A DNA stretch of 64,000 nt from Hyperoodon ampullatus (GCA_949752795.1 OX457058.1:32614587-32678586); one strand, 5' to 3'. Positions 1 through 12,333 are shown, counted from the first letter of the stretch. The notes: generated from the letters alone by a model not told the origin. Made by a program: numbers and translations.

Positions 1-176
1 ATTTGTTCCTTTTTATTGATGAGTAGTATTCCATTGTAAGGATGTACATTAATATAACTTTAATGTTTGTAAGAAATCATTGTATATGGTAACCCATTTT
101 ATTTATGCATTCCCCTATTTGGATATTTAAGATGTTTTATTTTTTCACTATTATAAATGCCATTGTAATGAACATC

Positions 177-287
177 ATTTTTTTATAATTGTAACTATTT
201 AAAAAAAATTTTGTTGGAGTATAGTTGATTTACAATGTTGGGTTAGTTTCAGGTGTACAGCAAAGTGATTCAGTTGTACATATACAT
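177..287 (-). mobile_element. Short 3' L1 fragment nested in the older L1
   Basis: This is a T-rich start followed by the antisense L1 3'-end signature (GGAGTATAGTTGATTTACAA and a GTGTACAGCAAAGTGATTCA segment). It is flanked by the direct repeat AATGAACATC at 167-176 and 288-297, which marks an endonuclease-dependent insertion. Confidence 0.65.
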
Positions 288-421
288 AATGAACATCTTT
301 ATGCAAAATCATAGTCAATAATTTCTTTAGGTAGATTACTGGGAAGCGAATTACAAAGTATATTATAAATATTTTTAAAGCACTTATGACATTTTTTAAA
401 CATTAAAAAGTTTTTCCTTGC

Positions 422-634
422 TTTTTTTTTTTTTTCTTCTTGCGGTACGTGGGCCTCTCTCTGATGTGGCCTCTCCCATTGCGGAGCACAGGCTCTGGAC
501 ACACAGGCTCAGCAGCCACGGCTCACGGGCCCAGCTGCTCCACAGCATGTGGGATCTTCCCGGACCGGGGCACGAACCCGTGTCCCCTGCATCGGCAGGC
601 GGACTCTCAACCACTGCGCCACCAGGGAAGCCCC
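422..634 (-). mobile_element. CHR-type tRNA-derived SINE
   Basis: The poly(T) tract at 422-435 is followed by the reverse complement of the full CHR body, ending CCAGGGAAGCCC. The short flanking match CCTTGC may be the TSD. The element lies 92 bp upstream of the MINAR1 acceptor, in the intron. Confidence 0.85.
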
Positions 635-726
635 CCTTGCATTTCTTTATGTGGTTCATAACCAGCTTGACTTAAAACTCCACTGGTGTTTATAATCCTT
701 TCTCCCCCGCTTCTCTTTTTCAATAG

Positions 727-787
727 TCACCCCGTAGAACTGACTCGAAGTTTCAGTGTCATCAGCGAGGCTTTGAAATTCTAAATC
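727..787 (+). other. MINAR1: MINAR1 5' UTR part of first coding exon
   Basis: A 61-base leader lies between the splice acceptor (pyrimidine-rich stretch at about 698-720, then CAATAG ending at 726) and the ATG at 788. The start has a strong context, with A at -3 and G at +4. The leader has no upstream ATG in this exon. A splice acceptor this close to the ATG implies at least one non-coding exon further upstream. Confidence 0.75.
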
Positions 788-3088
788 ATGGAGACCAATC
801 AGGAAACTTCTCTCTTCTTGGTGAAGATCTTGGAGGAACTGGACAGCAAGCAAAATACCGTTTCCTACCAGGACCTGTGCAAATCCCTGTGCACCCGCTT
901 TGATCTGTCCCAGCTCTCCAAACTGAGAAGCGTGCTCTTCTACACGGCTTGTCTCGATCCCAATTTTCCAGCCACGTTATTCAAAGACAAGATGAAATGC
1001 ACCGTGAACAACCAGCAATCGAAGAAAATCATGGTGGCGGCAGATATCGTGACGATATTCAACCTCATTCAGATGAACGGGGCTACGGCCAAGGAGAAGC
1101 TCCCCAGCGGCCGGCAGAAGATGCGCAAGAAGGAGGCGTCCTTTGACTTGGGCCGCTCGGACACGGAACTCTGCACCATGGCCCAGTGTGAGTCCCTCAG
1201 CTGCGAGCTGAGTGACCAGCCTTTCAGCCGGGGCTACCCCACCCGCCAGTCTTCCAAGTGCCGCAAGATGGACTGCAAGGACTGCCCGCAGTTTGTACCT
1301 GCCTCCGAGCCCAACTTCCTGCTGGGGGTCAGCAAAGATGTGAAAAACCGGGCGGCTTCCCTGGACAGGCTGCAGGCTCTGGCCCCCTACTCGGTGGCCA
1401 GCCCTCAGCCCTGCGAGATGCAGAGAACCTACTTCCCCATGAACATCGAGAGCGAGTCCATGTCCGATCAGGACTCCCTGCCCCTCACCCAGGGCATCAA
1501 GGAGACTTTCATTTCTAATGAGGAGCCCTTCGTGGTCCAGTCCTGTATCCAGAAAAGGAACATCTTCAAAGAGGAGTTTCACAACCTGATGACTGTGTCC
1601 CCCGAGTTGGCCAGCCCCGCTAACAAGGCTGAGGGTGAGCATGGGAAACCCCAGGGCCGAAAGGAGTCCCACAAGACACCCTTCCCCAATCACAGCTTTG
1701 AGATGCCCTACAGCAGCCAGTACCTGAATCCCGAGTACTCCCCTGTTCCTGATAAAAGGCGGGCAAAGCACGAAAGCTTAGATGACCTTCAAGCCTCCAC
1801 GTATTTTGGACCCACTCCAGTGATGGGGACCCAGGAGGCCAGGCGCTGTCCCGGGAGGCCGGGCAAGCAGACCCCCTGGCCGGCCAAAAGCTGGAGCCTA
1901 AACACTGAAGAAGTTCCTGACTTTGAACGGTCCTTTTTCAATAGAAATCCCTCCGAGGAGAAGCTCCGCTATCCAAATCCCAGCAGCCAGACCCCCAACT
2001 TCCCAGCCCCAGACAGGCGCCCAGCTTACCTCATGCCGCAGGAGCAACAGCCAATTCTCCCCGTCGGCTACGCGGCCAAGCCAAACGGGCTCAAATCTAA
2101 AGAGATCTCGTCCCCCGTTGACCTGGAGAAGCATGAACCGGTCAAAAAGTTTAAAGACAAGAGCATTAGCTGCACCAGCAGGCAGCTCAGCTCAGACACC
2201 AGTAGCGTGGGCACCCAGACCGAGCAGCACGTCCTGGAGCCCAAGAAATGCAAAGACTTGTGTGCCTCTGGGCAGGGCAAGTACAGTGACAGGCACGCCA
2301 TGAAGCAGTCAGATGACGACTCGGAAGTTGTCAGTGATGACATCAGTGACATTTTCCGATTTCTTGATGACATGAGCATCAGTGGCTCGACGGGAGTGAT
2401 ACAGTCATCCTGCTACAACAGCACAGGATCTTTGTCTCAGCTTCACAAGTCGGACTGTGACAGTTCACCGGAGCACAACCTAACCAAAATCGCCAACGGG
2501 CTCCCCAGCAGCAAAGGAGAAAAGGGCAACCGGCCTGAAAACAGCCACCACTCGGAAGAGGAGTTGAAGACCAGCGTGTGCAAACTGGTGCTCAGGATCG
2601 GTGAAATTGAACGGAAGCTCGAATCGCTGTCGGGTGTCCGCGAGGAGATCTCCCAAGTCCTGGGCAAGCTCAATAAGCTGGATCAGAAGATACAGCAGCC
2701 CGAGAAGGTGAGTGTGCAGATAGATCTGAATTCCTTGACCAGCGAGGCTCCATCCGATGAGAGCGCCTCTCCCCGGATGTTCCATGCACACAATGGCTCC
2801 CACGGGCCCAAACTGGAGAACTCGGCCGACTGGTGCTGCTCAGACGCCAGCGGAAGCAACAGCGAAAGCCTTCGTGTCAAGGCGTTAAAAAAGAGCCTCT
2901 TCACCAGGCCATCCTCCAGGTCCCTGACGGAGGAGAACAGCGCCACAGAATCCAAAATTGCCAGCATCTCCAATTCACCCAGGGACTGGCGCACCATCAC
3001 TTACACCAACCGCGTGGGCGTCGGAGAGGAGGATGTCAAAGACAGAGGCCCTGGGGAGAGTAAGGACTGGCATCGAAAATCTAAAGAG
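788..3088 (+). CDS. MINAR1: MINAR1 coding exon 1 (residues 1-767)
   Basis: This exon encodes residues 1-767 of major intrinsically disordered NOTCH2-binding receptor 1 (KIAA1024, UBTOR). Published work links the protein to NOTCH2 binding and restraint of angiogenesis, and to lowering mTORC1 signalling through DEPTOR. The protein starts METNQETSLFLVKILEEL and has a helical, probably folded region up to about residue 95. Long low-complexity stretches rich in Ser, Pro and Lys follow, consistent with intrinsic disorder. A Cys cluster (CRKMDCKDC) lies near residues 158-166, and a heptad-like coiled coil at about 589-640. The start is chosen by homology and strong Kozak context. The donor is GAG|GTAATG at 3088/3089. 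Reading through the donor adds only four codons (VMHV) before a stop, so an unspliced product would lack the membrane anchor. Confidence 0.95.
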
Positions 3089-3645
3089 GTAATGCACGTG
3101 TAAGGTCGCGTAACTAGGCAGCAGCCTTACTATATAGCCCTGGTCTGTTTCCAAGCCTGGAAGCTTACATTACACGAAAAAGAGGCCCGCCCTTCCTGTG
3201 CTCGTAATCCTTCCAGACTTTCCACGTTAGAGCAGAGAGGACAGCATAGCCTGGTGGTTGGTCCCGCCAAATTGTCCATCAGCCCGGAGGAGCACACGCT
3301 GCTGTGTTGCCGAAGGGAGAAAGCATGGCTCAGATATTGGACTGGTGGTTCGAGACCTGATTTTCATAGAATGGGGAACATGGCAGAGCAGACAAGCATC
3401 ACCAAGGATTTCTTCCTGTCCTTCCTGAAAGGGCAGGATGCAGGCAAAGAAAAGGAGGGAAATGACTTAAAAGCGAGCTAGCTCCTATGGCCCTTTCACA
3501 TACTTTGTGGCATGTGTGGTGTTCCTTTTTAAAAGTTTGAGTTTTTTTTCATTTTCAGATCAATAGATCAATAGATGATTCGTAAGAAAAGAAGATAAAT
3601 TAAGGAAATTATTCACAGTTCCACTGCCCAAGGATGGCAACTCTT

Positions 3646-3859
3646 TTTTTTTTTTTTTTTTTTTTTGGCGGTACGCAGGCCTCTCACTGTTGTGGCCTCT
3701 CCCGTTATGGAGCACAGGCTCCGGACGTGCAGGCTCAGCGGCCATGGCTCACGGGCCCAGCCGCTCCGCGGCATGTGGGATCTTCCCGGACCAGGGCACG
3801 AACCCATGTCCCCTGCATCGGCAGGCGGACTCTCAACCACTGCGCCACCAGGGAAGCCC
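3646..3859 (-). mobile_element. CHR-type SINE with 15-bp TSD
   Basis: The element is antisense with a poly(T) of about 20. The exact direct repeat AGGATGGCAACTCTT flanks it at 3631-3645 and 3861-3875. The body is close to the other copies, suggesting a recent insertion. Confidence 0.92.
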
Positions 3860-5614
3860 GAGGATGGCAACTCTTAATATGATGTCTTTCTTTGCTTTTG
3901 AGGTTTTTTCCTACCCAGTTTTATGGGAACTTGAGCGTTTTTGCACCTTTGTAGTCAGCATCTTTCTGTCAGTGCTGGAGTGAGCACACACACATACTCA
4001 CATTCCTTCTTCTTCTCGTCCCCTGAAGTAAGGATGATTTGTTTCAGCGGTACTTGTGGCTGCTGTTCTTCCTTCTAAGTAGGTTACATTGAACCCTTTC
4101 TGGCCAAAGTGATACCATTTCAATTTGTTGCTCATCTCAATTCCCTTCCCTGATTCCAAAGGTCAGTGGACAGACCACGGGGCCTCCTGAGGGCTCGGAG
4201 GACCAGTCGTCAGAGAGGGAGTGAAGAGGTGTGGCTGCAAACATTGAATACAGAGCAGGAGGCTGAGTCCCTCGAATGCCAAGAAGGGCGAGCTTAGAAA
4301 ATGGAGCCCTAAGGAAGTTTTCAGGGCCCAAAGCAGGGAAAGAGAGTAAAATAAGAAGTGATTTTTTTCTGATCCCAAAGGAACCTCTGGTACCTGTGCC
4401 GGCCACTGTTCTCTTTGGTAGCCACTTACAACACGTGGTGTTGGACAGAAATCAGAATATATTATGTACCGACACTCCGACAAGATGCCCAGCTGTGGGT
4501 CTTCTCCTCTGGCACTGCTTTCGTGTCAATTAGCTGCCAGAGTCTGGCCAGGTTCCTGGAGCCCTGGGTCTTAGGTAGCATTGAAAATGGCCATTTAGAG
4601 CACTCCAGTGGCTTGGCACTTCTACAGATATATCAAGTTAAACTGAACTAGCCATGCGTCCAACCTATAAAATGTCAAAGCCCCCAGAAACCAACAGAAA
4701 TAAGCTTGAGAAAGATCCCTTGAAATGCACAGCTCAAAGCTGCTAGTGTTTGGGGTGAACGGTCTTCATTTGGCCTCCTTCTGTGACCTCATTTCTCCCT
4801 CCCGATGTGTGGCTCTCACCATCTCTGGGCTGATGCCGGCCATGGTGGGGACCAACCCTGGGGCCCTTCTGAACTTTGCTCCCAAATCTCTAACTGCTGA
4901 AGGCCAGCTCCCCCAGATATCTGCCATGGGCTGAAATCTACAGGTCCCAGCTAGATTTTCTGTTCCTTCAAAGCCAGGCTTCCCTCTCCCTGTACCCATT
5001 CTGGGGTCGCCATTCTAGCCATTCCCCAAACTGAAGGGGCGTCTCTCATCTCTGACTTCCCTCGTTGGCTCTCTCACATCCAGTTGGGCTACTCGAGCCT
5101 GTGGATTTATCTTCTGTGATGTTTCTTTCTGCTTAAATCCACCCTCCCTCCCCCAAGTCCAGGCTCCTACCACCTCCCACCTGGGCTTTGGGGGCACATT
5201 TGTAACTGGTCTCTCGTGCTCATCACCCCCTCCCGCCTCTGCCGCCACTTCCATCTCATCCCATCCACCACTGCTATGCTCCCTTTCCTAAAGCTCCACT
5301 CTGGGGTGTGCAGTGTCTCCTGTTCCCAACTCCTCCTTGACTCCCCTTTGCTCAGCAAAAAGTTTCAAACCACTCAGCCCGGCCACTCAAACCCTGGACA
5401 TGTCATGTCCTTCTCCCCAACAGGAGGGCCCCGGTTCACCCGGACTGGGCCCTTCTCCACCTTGATACATCTACCTGGTTTTCCTCAAAAGTGCCACCCT
5501 CATTCACTGAGTCACTCATTCAGCAAGTACTGATGAAGCATCTAGGATGGCCAGGCCCCATCCCACTGTCGAACCTTTACTCACGTGATTCCTCCATCAA
5601 GAATTTCCTGTCCA

Positions 5615-5803
5615 GGGACTTCCTTGGCAGTTCAATGGCTAAGACTTCACCTTCCAATGCAGGGGGTGTGGGTTTGATACCAGGTCGGGGAGCTAAGATC
5701 CCACATGCCTCGTGGCCAAAAAATCAAAACATAAAACAGGAGCAGTATTATAACAAATTCAATAAGGAGTTTAAAAATGGTCCACATCAAAAAAGAAAAT
5801 AAG
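5615..5803 (+). mobile_element. CHR-1-like SINE with extended 3' tail
   Basis: The head GGGACTTCCTTGGCAGTTCA is followed by a tail that includes CAAATTCAATAAGGAGTTT and ends in an A-rich stretch. The TSD TCCTGTCCA is at 5606-5614 and 5806-5814. The same tail is seen at 29899 and 58401. Confidence 0.8.
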
Positions 5804-6019
5804 TGTCCTGTCCACCTCCTCGGTGCTGATCTAGACCCAGTTTCCCTCAAGGCCTCTTAATTCATAAGCCTCTGAAAGCCTCCCAAGATTATTGCTGGTC
5901 TCTGATCTCCTGCCTTTCATCCTCTTTGTTCCGACAGAGTAGATACCAACCTTTATTTTAGAAGTATCTTAGGTATACATACCGACTGCCATGTTAGAAC
6001 GCAAACGCCTCCATGGTAG

Positions 6020-6300
6020 GAGCAGGGAGGCAAGCGTGGGCAGCGGGTAACTTTCCATCTCAGAAGCGAGAACAAATTCAAATCCTGGCTCTCCACTTCC
6101 TGGCTGTGTGACATTGGGCCAGTTCCTTAATCTCTCTAAGCTGAGTTTCCGCATCCACAGCGGGGATTATAATGTTATAGCCTTGCCGATGTTCTCGAGA
6201 AGCTGAAATGGGATATTGCGTGTTCAGCCCCGAGCACAACAGGAGACACACACAGTCAGCCCTCGGTTAATTGCAGTTATGATGTCTTGGTGTTATTATT
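6020..6300 (+). repeat. MIR-like ancient SINE
   Basis: The sequence contains the MIR core pattern: TCCTGGCTCTCCACTTCC, TGTGTGACATTGGGCCAGTT, then CTAAGCTGAGTTTCC. It is diverged and has no clear boundaries. Confidence 0.6.
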
Positions 6301-7447
6301 GGCATCTGCCCTGCCCCCAGCCCGGCACGGGCCCTGCATGCCGTGGGAGCCCTCTGAGTGTTCGGTAGTGGTGATGAGCTGAATGAATAAAATCAGGGAC
6401 ACCTTTTAGAAGATACTTGGGTTTGATGAGCTAGAAAATAAGAGGACACCTCACTTTCTTATTTGGATTTGGCCAAGTTTATCCTGCTTTCTCTGTAGCA
6501 GCATCAGTGGTCTTAATGGTTTGGAAGGGCTCAGAGTTACACTGTATTTGAGCAAGAGCTGATGGGTCTAGTTTGCTGGTAGCTGGGAGTGTGCTCCTGG
6601 ACCCCGTCCACGTGTAGGATACGCATACTCCCACTCACACACGTTATCTCATCAGGTACTCACACATAAACTCTCCCTTTCCTGACACCTGAGCCCATTC
6701 TCCTCCTCTTGCTTATCCACACTCTCCCTCACTCATGTTCTTATTTTTCCTTTTTCCTTGTCTGTTGCTCACACCCACAGCTCTTCTGGCTTTCTGCTTC
6801 ATGGGCACGACTCCATGGTGTTGGGATCCATCCCTTTAACAAAGATTGGAGTGCCTTCTCTGGTATGATTTTGCTGAGCGGGCGATTAAAAGGTGCTCAC
6901 TATTGTCCCCTGCCTTCGGGGAACTCACAGTCCAGCGGAGGAGACAGACAGACAAACAGGCAGTTACAGTTCAGTGGGACAGTGCTGGCCGCGGGCTCTG
7001 TACACAGTCTGAAGCGGGCATGTAGATGGGCGCTGACCCGGTCTTGGTCAAGGAGTACTTCTGGAGGAAGTGACATCTATGTGGAGATCTGAGGGACTCA
7101 AGTTAGAAGTAGAAAGTACCAGAAGACTCCAGTTATAACAGGGCTCATGGAGAGCGGAACCCCCTTTTTCGGGCAGAACTCAAGGACTGAGAACGTAAGT
7201 GATGTCAGCTGTGTTGGGCACCTTCCTGCCTCCAAACTGTGGTCCAGACTGTTCCCTTGTCTTGAAGGCCACGTAGAGGTCTCTGAAAATCACTAGAGGC
7301 TCCCAACCACGTGCTTTCTGGCTTGGCTTCTTCCATCCAGAGAAGCAGTGTGGCATCAGTGGTTTCAGCCAGCTCTGAGGGGGAAGGACCCCATATCTTT
7401 TACTCCTCAGTACCAGGTAGAAATTGGTAAGAGAAAGAGGGGGCAGT

Positions 7448-7573
7448 GACTTCCCTGGCAGTCCAGTGGTTAAGACTCTGTGCTTCCATTGCAGGGGACG
7501 CAGGTTCGGTCCCTGGTCGGGGAACTAAGATCCCGCATGCCGTGTGGTGCGGCAAAAAAAAAGAAAAAAAAAA
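7448..7573 (+). mobile_element. Short CHR-1-like SINE
   Basis: The head GACTTCCCTGGCAGTCCAGT is followed by a box-B-like GGTTCGGTCCC and an A-rich tail. The TSD is AAAGAGGGGGCAGT (7434-7447) versus AAAGAGGGGGAAGT (7574-7587). Confidence 0.82.
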
Positions 7574-7587
7574 AAAAGAGGGGGAAG

Positions 7588-7765
7588 TACTATGCAGTGG
7601 TTAAGCAAAGCTTCTCTGAAGCCAGATGATAGATTTAAATGCCAGCTCCTCCTGTTGGCAGCTGTGCACCCTGGGGTAAATTACTGAGTCTTTCTGGGCT
7701 CCATTTCCTTACCTGAACAATGTGTGTTAATAATAGTAGTCATGGTATGAGGGTTAGATAAAATC
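7588..7765 (+). repeat. MIR-like ancient SINE
   Basis: The order of blocks matches MIR: a GTTAAGCAAAGCTTC start, GCAGCTGTGCACCCTGGGGT, then CTCCATTTCCTTACCTG. It lies just before the acceptor region of coding exon 2. Confidence 0.5.
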
Positions 7766-7993
7766 ATCTCTTCCTGGCATAGAAGTGTTGGGTCGTTTGA
7801 GTATTATCAATGTCATAAGCTTTTCCTAGTAAATTTCTCCCAGTCCAGATATTCTTTCTATGTGCTCGTGAATAACTGCATGTTGCTACCCTGGCAGAGC
7901 CCAGTGATGAAAAGCTGGTGTCTGCCCACTGGCACTGTGGGCTCTCTGATGGCATCTGTGTCGCTCTCTGGACTCCTCTGTGCCCCTCTGCAG

Positions 7994-8248
7994 GCAGACA
8001 GGCAGTATGACATCCCCCCGCAGCACCGACTGCCCAAGCAGCCCAAAGACGGCTTCCTGGTGGAGCAGGTGTTCAGCCCTCACCCCTACCCCACCTCCCT
8101 CAAGGCCCACATGAAGAACAACCCTCTGTACACAGACATGCGGCTGACGGAGCTGGCAGAGGTGAAGCGGGGCCAGCCTTCCTGGACCATCGAGGAGTAT
8201 GCTCGCAATGCGGGCGAGAAGGGCAAGCTGACAGCCCTGGATCTGCAG
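7994..8248 (+). CDS. MINAR1: MINAR1 coding exon 2 (residues 768-852)
   Basis: This 255-bp, 85-codon exon is bounded by CTCTGCAG at 7986-7993 and a GTGAGC donor at 8249. It begins in phase 0 with ADRQYDIPPQHRLPKQPKDG and ends with LTALDLQ. It is part of the C-terminal region shared by MINAR1 and its smaller paralogue MINAR2 (family UPF0258), and it includes the conserved block around EEYARNAG. The frame is open through the upstream intron back to 7862, but the homology and the acceptor define the exon edge. No disabling changes are seen. Confidence 0.93.
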
Positions 8249-9084
8249 GTGAGCCTCTCACTGCCCCGGGTGGGGGGAGCCCAGCCACGCCCTGGCGGAT
8301 GCAGGAATGGATAGCGGATGCCCTAACCAGCCCCCTCCCTCACCTTCAGCTCCCTGGGGCCCCACCATGGAATTCTGAACCTGCATACATCGTAGAGCAG
8401 AGATTTTTCGCAAGGAGATTGCTATTTTGCTTATTGCTTCGTAAACACGTAGCGGTGGGAATGCTTGCTTGATTGATTGATCGACTTTGGCCATCCGATT
8501 TGCTAACGATGCGTTTAAGATTCCATACCAAGTGCAGATTCTCGTATTTGCTCACAAGACCTCAGCCCAACTGTTTAATGAAACACAAGCTGATTTCTCC
8601 TTCCACATGTAGCACGTGGGATAAAAGCATATTTGTGGGAGCCGAGCTATGGATTATGTTTCTATACGGAGCAGTCCCAGGTAAGCGCCATCCCCGGAAG
8701 CTCTGTGAATACAGTTGTGGCTGGAGGGCATGTTTTCGGTTCAACCACAGGCAAGGCTGGGTTTTGGCCACTTTCATTGTGGTGGGCAGTTCCACCTGGT
8801 TCCATCCACACTGCATCTATCTGTGTGTCTGCATCACCTCGGGAATACAGGAAGTACCCTGTCCCCACCTGCCAGCTAGCTTTGTGGGCAGCGAGGCTAT
8901 CATCCCAACGCCACCACTCACGTACGGGTCCCAGCAGGTCCACACCACTTAAAGGGCAGTTGGAGAGATGCCAGTGGGGGGGGTGGTATGGCAAGGTCTC
9001 CCCTGAAATGGCCTCTCTCTAAAGCCAAGAGGGCTGCAGGAGGTGCAGTGCAGTGGCGAGAAAAGAAATGTGTTTTCCTGCAGT

Positions 9085-9240
9085 GTGGGTTCTAAGCCAG
9101 GGTTCCTTTGCTGTGTGGCCTGGAATGTTCACCTGTTTGAGCTTTGGTTCCCTCACCTGTTAAATGTCCATAATAATATCTAACTTTCAGAGTCACTGTC
9201 AGAAATGAAAATAATGTATTTAAAGTACCTGGCGTTAAGA
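9085..9240 (+). repeat. MIR-like ancient SINE
   Basis: A GCTGTGTGGCCTGGAATGTT block is followed by TTTGGTTCCCTCACCTGTTA and an AATAATATC stretch, the usual MIR order. The element is worn. Confidence 0.5.
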
Positions 9241-11282
9241 AGTCACCGAAAAGGCACTTTGGCGCTGATGAAATGATGCTGAAATCGATCAACTCTGCAT
9301 GGGGCTTTTTATCACGGTCTCTCGCGCAAGGCACAGTGGCCTGCAGGCGGGGTTGATGATATTCTTCTCAAGTTTATAAATGAGGAACTCGAGGCCCCAA
9401 GAAGCACAAGAACTTGCTGCAGGTCTGACAGGTCTAAATTCATAATGGGCTCTCCGGCCATAAGACTCCTGTACTTCCTCCTATGTTACCTTTCCACCAT
9501 GTCATTTTTCTATTGATGACAGTATAGTGGAGCTTCATGTCACACAAATGACTGCAGTGACATTTGTTTATGTTGGGCCCTAAATGACAGCAATTATGGG
9601 AAGGGACATCTCTGGCCAGATCTTGAGAGTCAAGTGGGTGGTGACATCAGGACCACCTCAGAGGTACTCCTGGCCCCTGTCACCTCCTGCATGTTTTGTC
9701 CCCATGCCAGCTGCACGCCACTTGACCCTTCAGGCCACGTCCTCTCCTGTCACCATCCTGCTGGCAAGCAGTCTAGATAGGATTTGCTTCTCCTGCAGGA
9801 GGGTCCCAGTGCTCTCCTGTGGCTACCACACTGCAACCTGTGGGTATTGGATGCCACGAACTGCAGGTGAGTCAGAAAAGGCCCAGAGGTGTGAATGGCT
9901 CACCTGGTGGAATAATCAATGTTGCGCCAGTATCATGGGATGACCTTGACAGGAGCAGATTAACTGAATGAGCCATAGACTGAGAAACATCTTTTTAAAG
10001 TTTGGGAGGCAGAACCTGGGAGATTTCGCTCCTACAGATACATGCAATTTTAAAGTGTCCATTTTTAGGAGCGTAAAGGCAGAATTATAAAAAATAAAAG
10101 ATCTTTAGATTACAGAGCTTTAGGTGACATCACTTAAAAATGCAAAGGATCTAGTCTCTGTGTATCTAGTCTCACAAAAAAATATAAGACAGGAAAGAGT
10201 TCAGTAGCCTTTCGAGGGTGTTTGCAGCAAAACCGAACAGGTATCAGGAGCTCGATGAAGGCAGAAAGGCACCACCCTACATGTTTTCATCGCTTTGCAG
10301 AGACCCAGGTACTGTCTTAGGGCAGCTTCTGCATCTGGACCATCTTCTTGGGGCCCCATGGCATCAAGATGTAAATTTGCCACCAATGGCCACTTGAGGG
10401 TGCAGCAAAGGTACAGGCCCCGTTTCCATTTCCAGTGCTCAGCAGGAGTAATTAACAACCGAGGATGCCCCCTGTGTCCCACTGGGTGTCATGAGAGCTT
10501 GCGGTTATTGGAAAAAGTAATTAAAAATGATTTACTTCACAGGATGAATCCCAGCCCCTGAAGCATAGCTACCCATGAAAGGAAGCCAGTTGCCTTCTGT
10601 CTGAGTTGGAGGGAATAAAGACAAAATCTGATGTGTCGTTTACACACTGTTTATCTTCTTGGCCCACCTTGGGAATATTGGGAAGAAGAGGTGGTGTTTC
10701 AGCCTCCCTGGTCAGAGCCTGTCTCCAAAGTGCCAGAGCAGGGAGAGCTGCTCCTTCAGCCTTCCACCCAAACCCGCCCAGCCCTGCAGACCAGTCCCCA
10801 GCTTAACATGCCCACCTTGGCTCCCTCTCTCCCCTCTAGGGTACCCATTAAATTGCTGAAGAGCTTTCATGTCCAGGGAAACAGACCGACCCCAAGTGCC
10901 CATGGAGGACAGAGCTGTGTTGGGGAAAGAGCTGCAGCCCGAGCATAAGGACACTTGTCCTAACAGCCGGAGCTGAGCAGTAGCAGAAGTGCCCTGGGCA
11001 ACTCAGGGAGACCGTGGCTCCTGGGACTTAGCAGAAGTGCTGGAGTAGGAGTTTCGTGCAAAGTCTGAACAGACAATCCTGCATTTTAAGGACTTTTCCA
11101 TCATGGAGCACGTCCTGTGTCTCATGGTGTGGGTCCTCGCAATGGCCAGCATTGCCTACCACTCCTCCCCGCCCTTCCAGATAACATGAATAATTGGAAA
11201 AGTCTTTGAACATGGTGCCTCCGTGAGGAAGGGGACCTGGGAGGATTTCAGGGACCCCGAAGTCCCATTCTCTTTTCATTAT

Positions 11283-11645
11283 GCAACATTGTACAGAATA
11301 TTCTAGAATATTGGCACACTCTTCTGTAAAGGGCCAGAGAGTAACTGCTTTAAGACTTTGTAGGCCTTACAGTCTCCATCACAACTGCTCAACTCTGCCA
11401 ATAATTGTCTCGAGCAGCCATGGGCAACTTGTAAATGACTGGATATGGCTGTGTTTCGACAAAATATTATTTTGGGACACGGAGATTTGATTTCATATGA
11501 TTTTCACATACCAATGACTATTGTTTTCCTTTTACTTTTTTTCAATGATTTAAAAATGTGAGAACCGTTCTTAACTGGTAGGCTGTACCAAGGCAGGTGC
11601 TGGGCTGTATCTGGCCCATGGGCTGGAGCCTGCTGGCCCCTGTAC
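11283..11645 (+). repeat. hAT-like DNA transposon relic
   Basis: The segment TCTGTAAAGGGCCAGAGAGT, then CAACTGCTCAACTCTGCC, then TGTATCTGGCCCATGGGCTG and a CTGGCCCCTG end is a familiar order of a mammalian hAT-Charlie-type element. No ORF remains. Confidence 0.5.
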
Positions 11646-11672
11646 TGGAAGGCCATTAGAAACAGGAGAGCA

Positions 11673-11804
11673 GGGACTTCCCTGGTGGTCCAGTGGGTAA
11701 GACTCCGTGCTCCCAATGCAGGGGGCCCGGGTTCTATCCCTGGTCAGGGAACTAAGATCCTGCGCGCCGCATGGCCAAAAAACAAACAAACAAAACAAAA
11801 ACAA
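11673..11804 (+). mobile_element. Short CHR-1-like SINE
   Basis: The head GGGACTTCCCTGGTGGTCCA is followed by a (CAAA)-type tail. The TSD AACAGGAGAGCA lies at 11661-11672 and 11805-11816, an exact match. Confidence 0.88.
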
Positions 11805-12309
11805 AACAGGAGAGCAATAAGGCAGCCAGAGGAGTCCACGGCATGTGGGTCATCAGCATCCCAGCAGGAAGCAGATGGCATACTCACGGATGATGGGAGT
11901 GGGAAGGGGAGGACTCGTGGCGGCGGTGTAGGCAGGGTTTAGAGCCCGTGAAGCGCCCAGGGACCAGCATGAGTGAGAGGCTGTTGCTGCCCTTGGATCT
12001 GAAGGCCAAGGAAAGGGAGCTGTTTCTGAAACCCACCAAGGCCCACAGCTGTGAGAGCAGGTACCTGATAGAACTGTAGCCCATCAGCGAGGGAGCAGGG
12101 GGAACTGTACCCCACTGACTGAATCCACCTGGGATGTGTCCATATTGGCTGGTCTCCTGGGGGCACAGAGCAAGGCAGAAAAGAACAGAGAATGGTTCTG
12201 AAAGGACAGGTGGAGAATGACTAATATGCGTTAGAGTAATCAATATTCCAATAACATAGTACAACTGAGTTGGTTTCTTTTTAAGTTTTGGAAGCATTTG
12301 TTTTGTAAT

Positions 12310-12333
12310 CCTGTGTGTGTGTGTGTGTGTGTA
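12310..12333. repeat. (GT)n microsatellite
   Basis: About eleven GT units in an intron. Likely length-polymorphic. Confidence 0.85.

Larger units (their letters stand above)
1..660 (-). repeat. Old L1 fragment (antisense), interrupted twice
   Basis: Positions 1-176, 298-421 and 635-660 read as a worn antisense L1 ORF2 3' region: a match to the usual GAGTAGTATTCCATTGT segment, then the downstream region. It is split by a younger L1 piece (177-287) and by a CHR SINE (422-634). It ends about 65 bases before the MINAR1 coding-exon acceptor. Confidence 0.6.
3089..7993 (+). other. MINAR1: MINAR1 intron between coding exons 1 and 2
   Basis: This is a 4905-bp GT-AG intron. It contains CHR-type SINEs at 3646-3859, 5615-5803 and 7448-7573, and MIR remnants near 6020-6300 and 7588-7765. 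A C/T-rich block at about 4740-5560 may be a worn L2. The remainder (about 3100-3630, 3876-4740, 6300-7430) shows no gene and no feature I can name. Confidence 0.85.

Noticed and set aside
977..1771. 264-codon frame antisense to the MINAR1 coding exon
   Set aside because: It mirrors GC-rich codons of the sense gene; the sense frame has homology and splice sites, while this one has neither.
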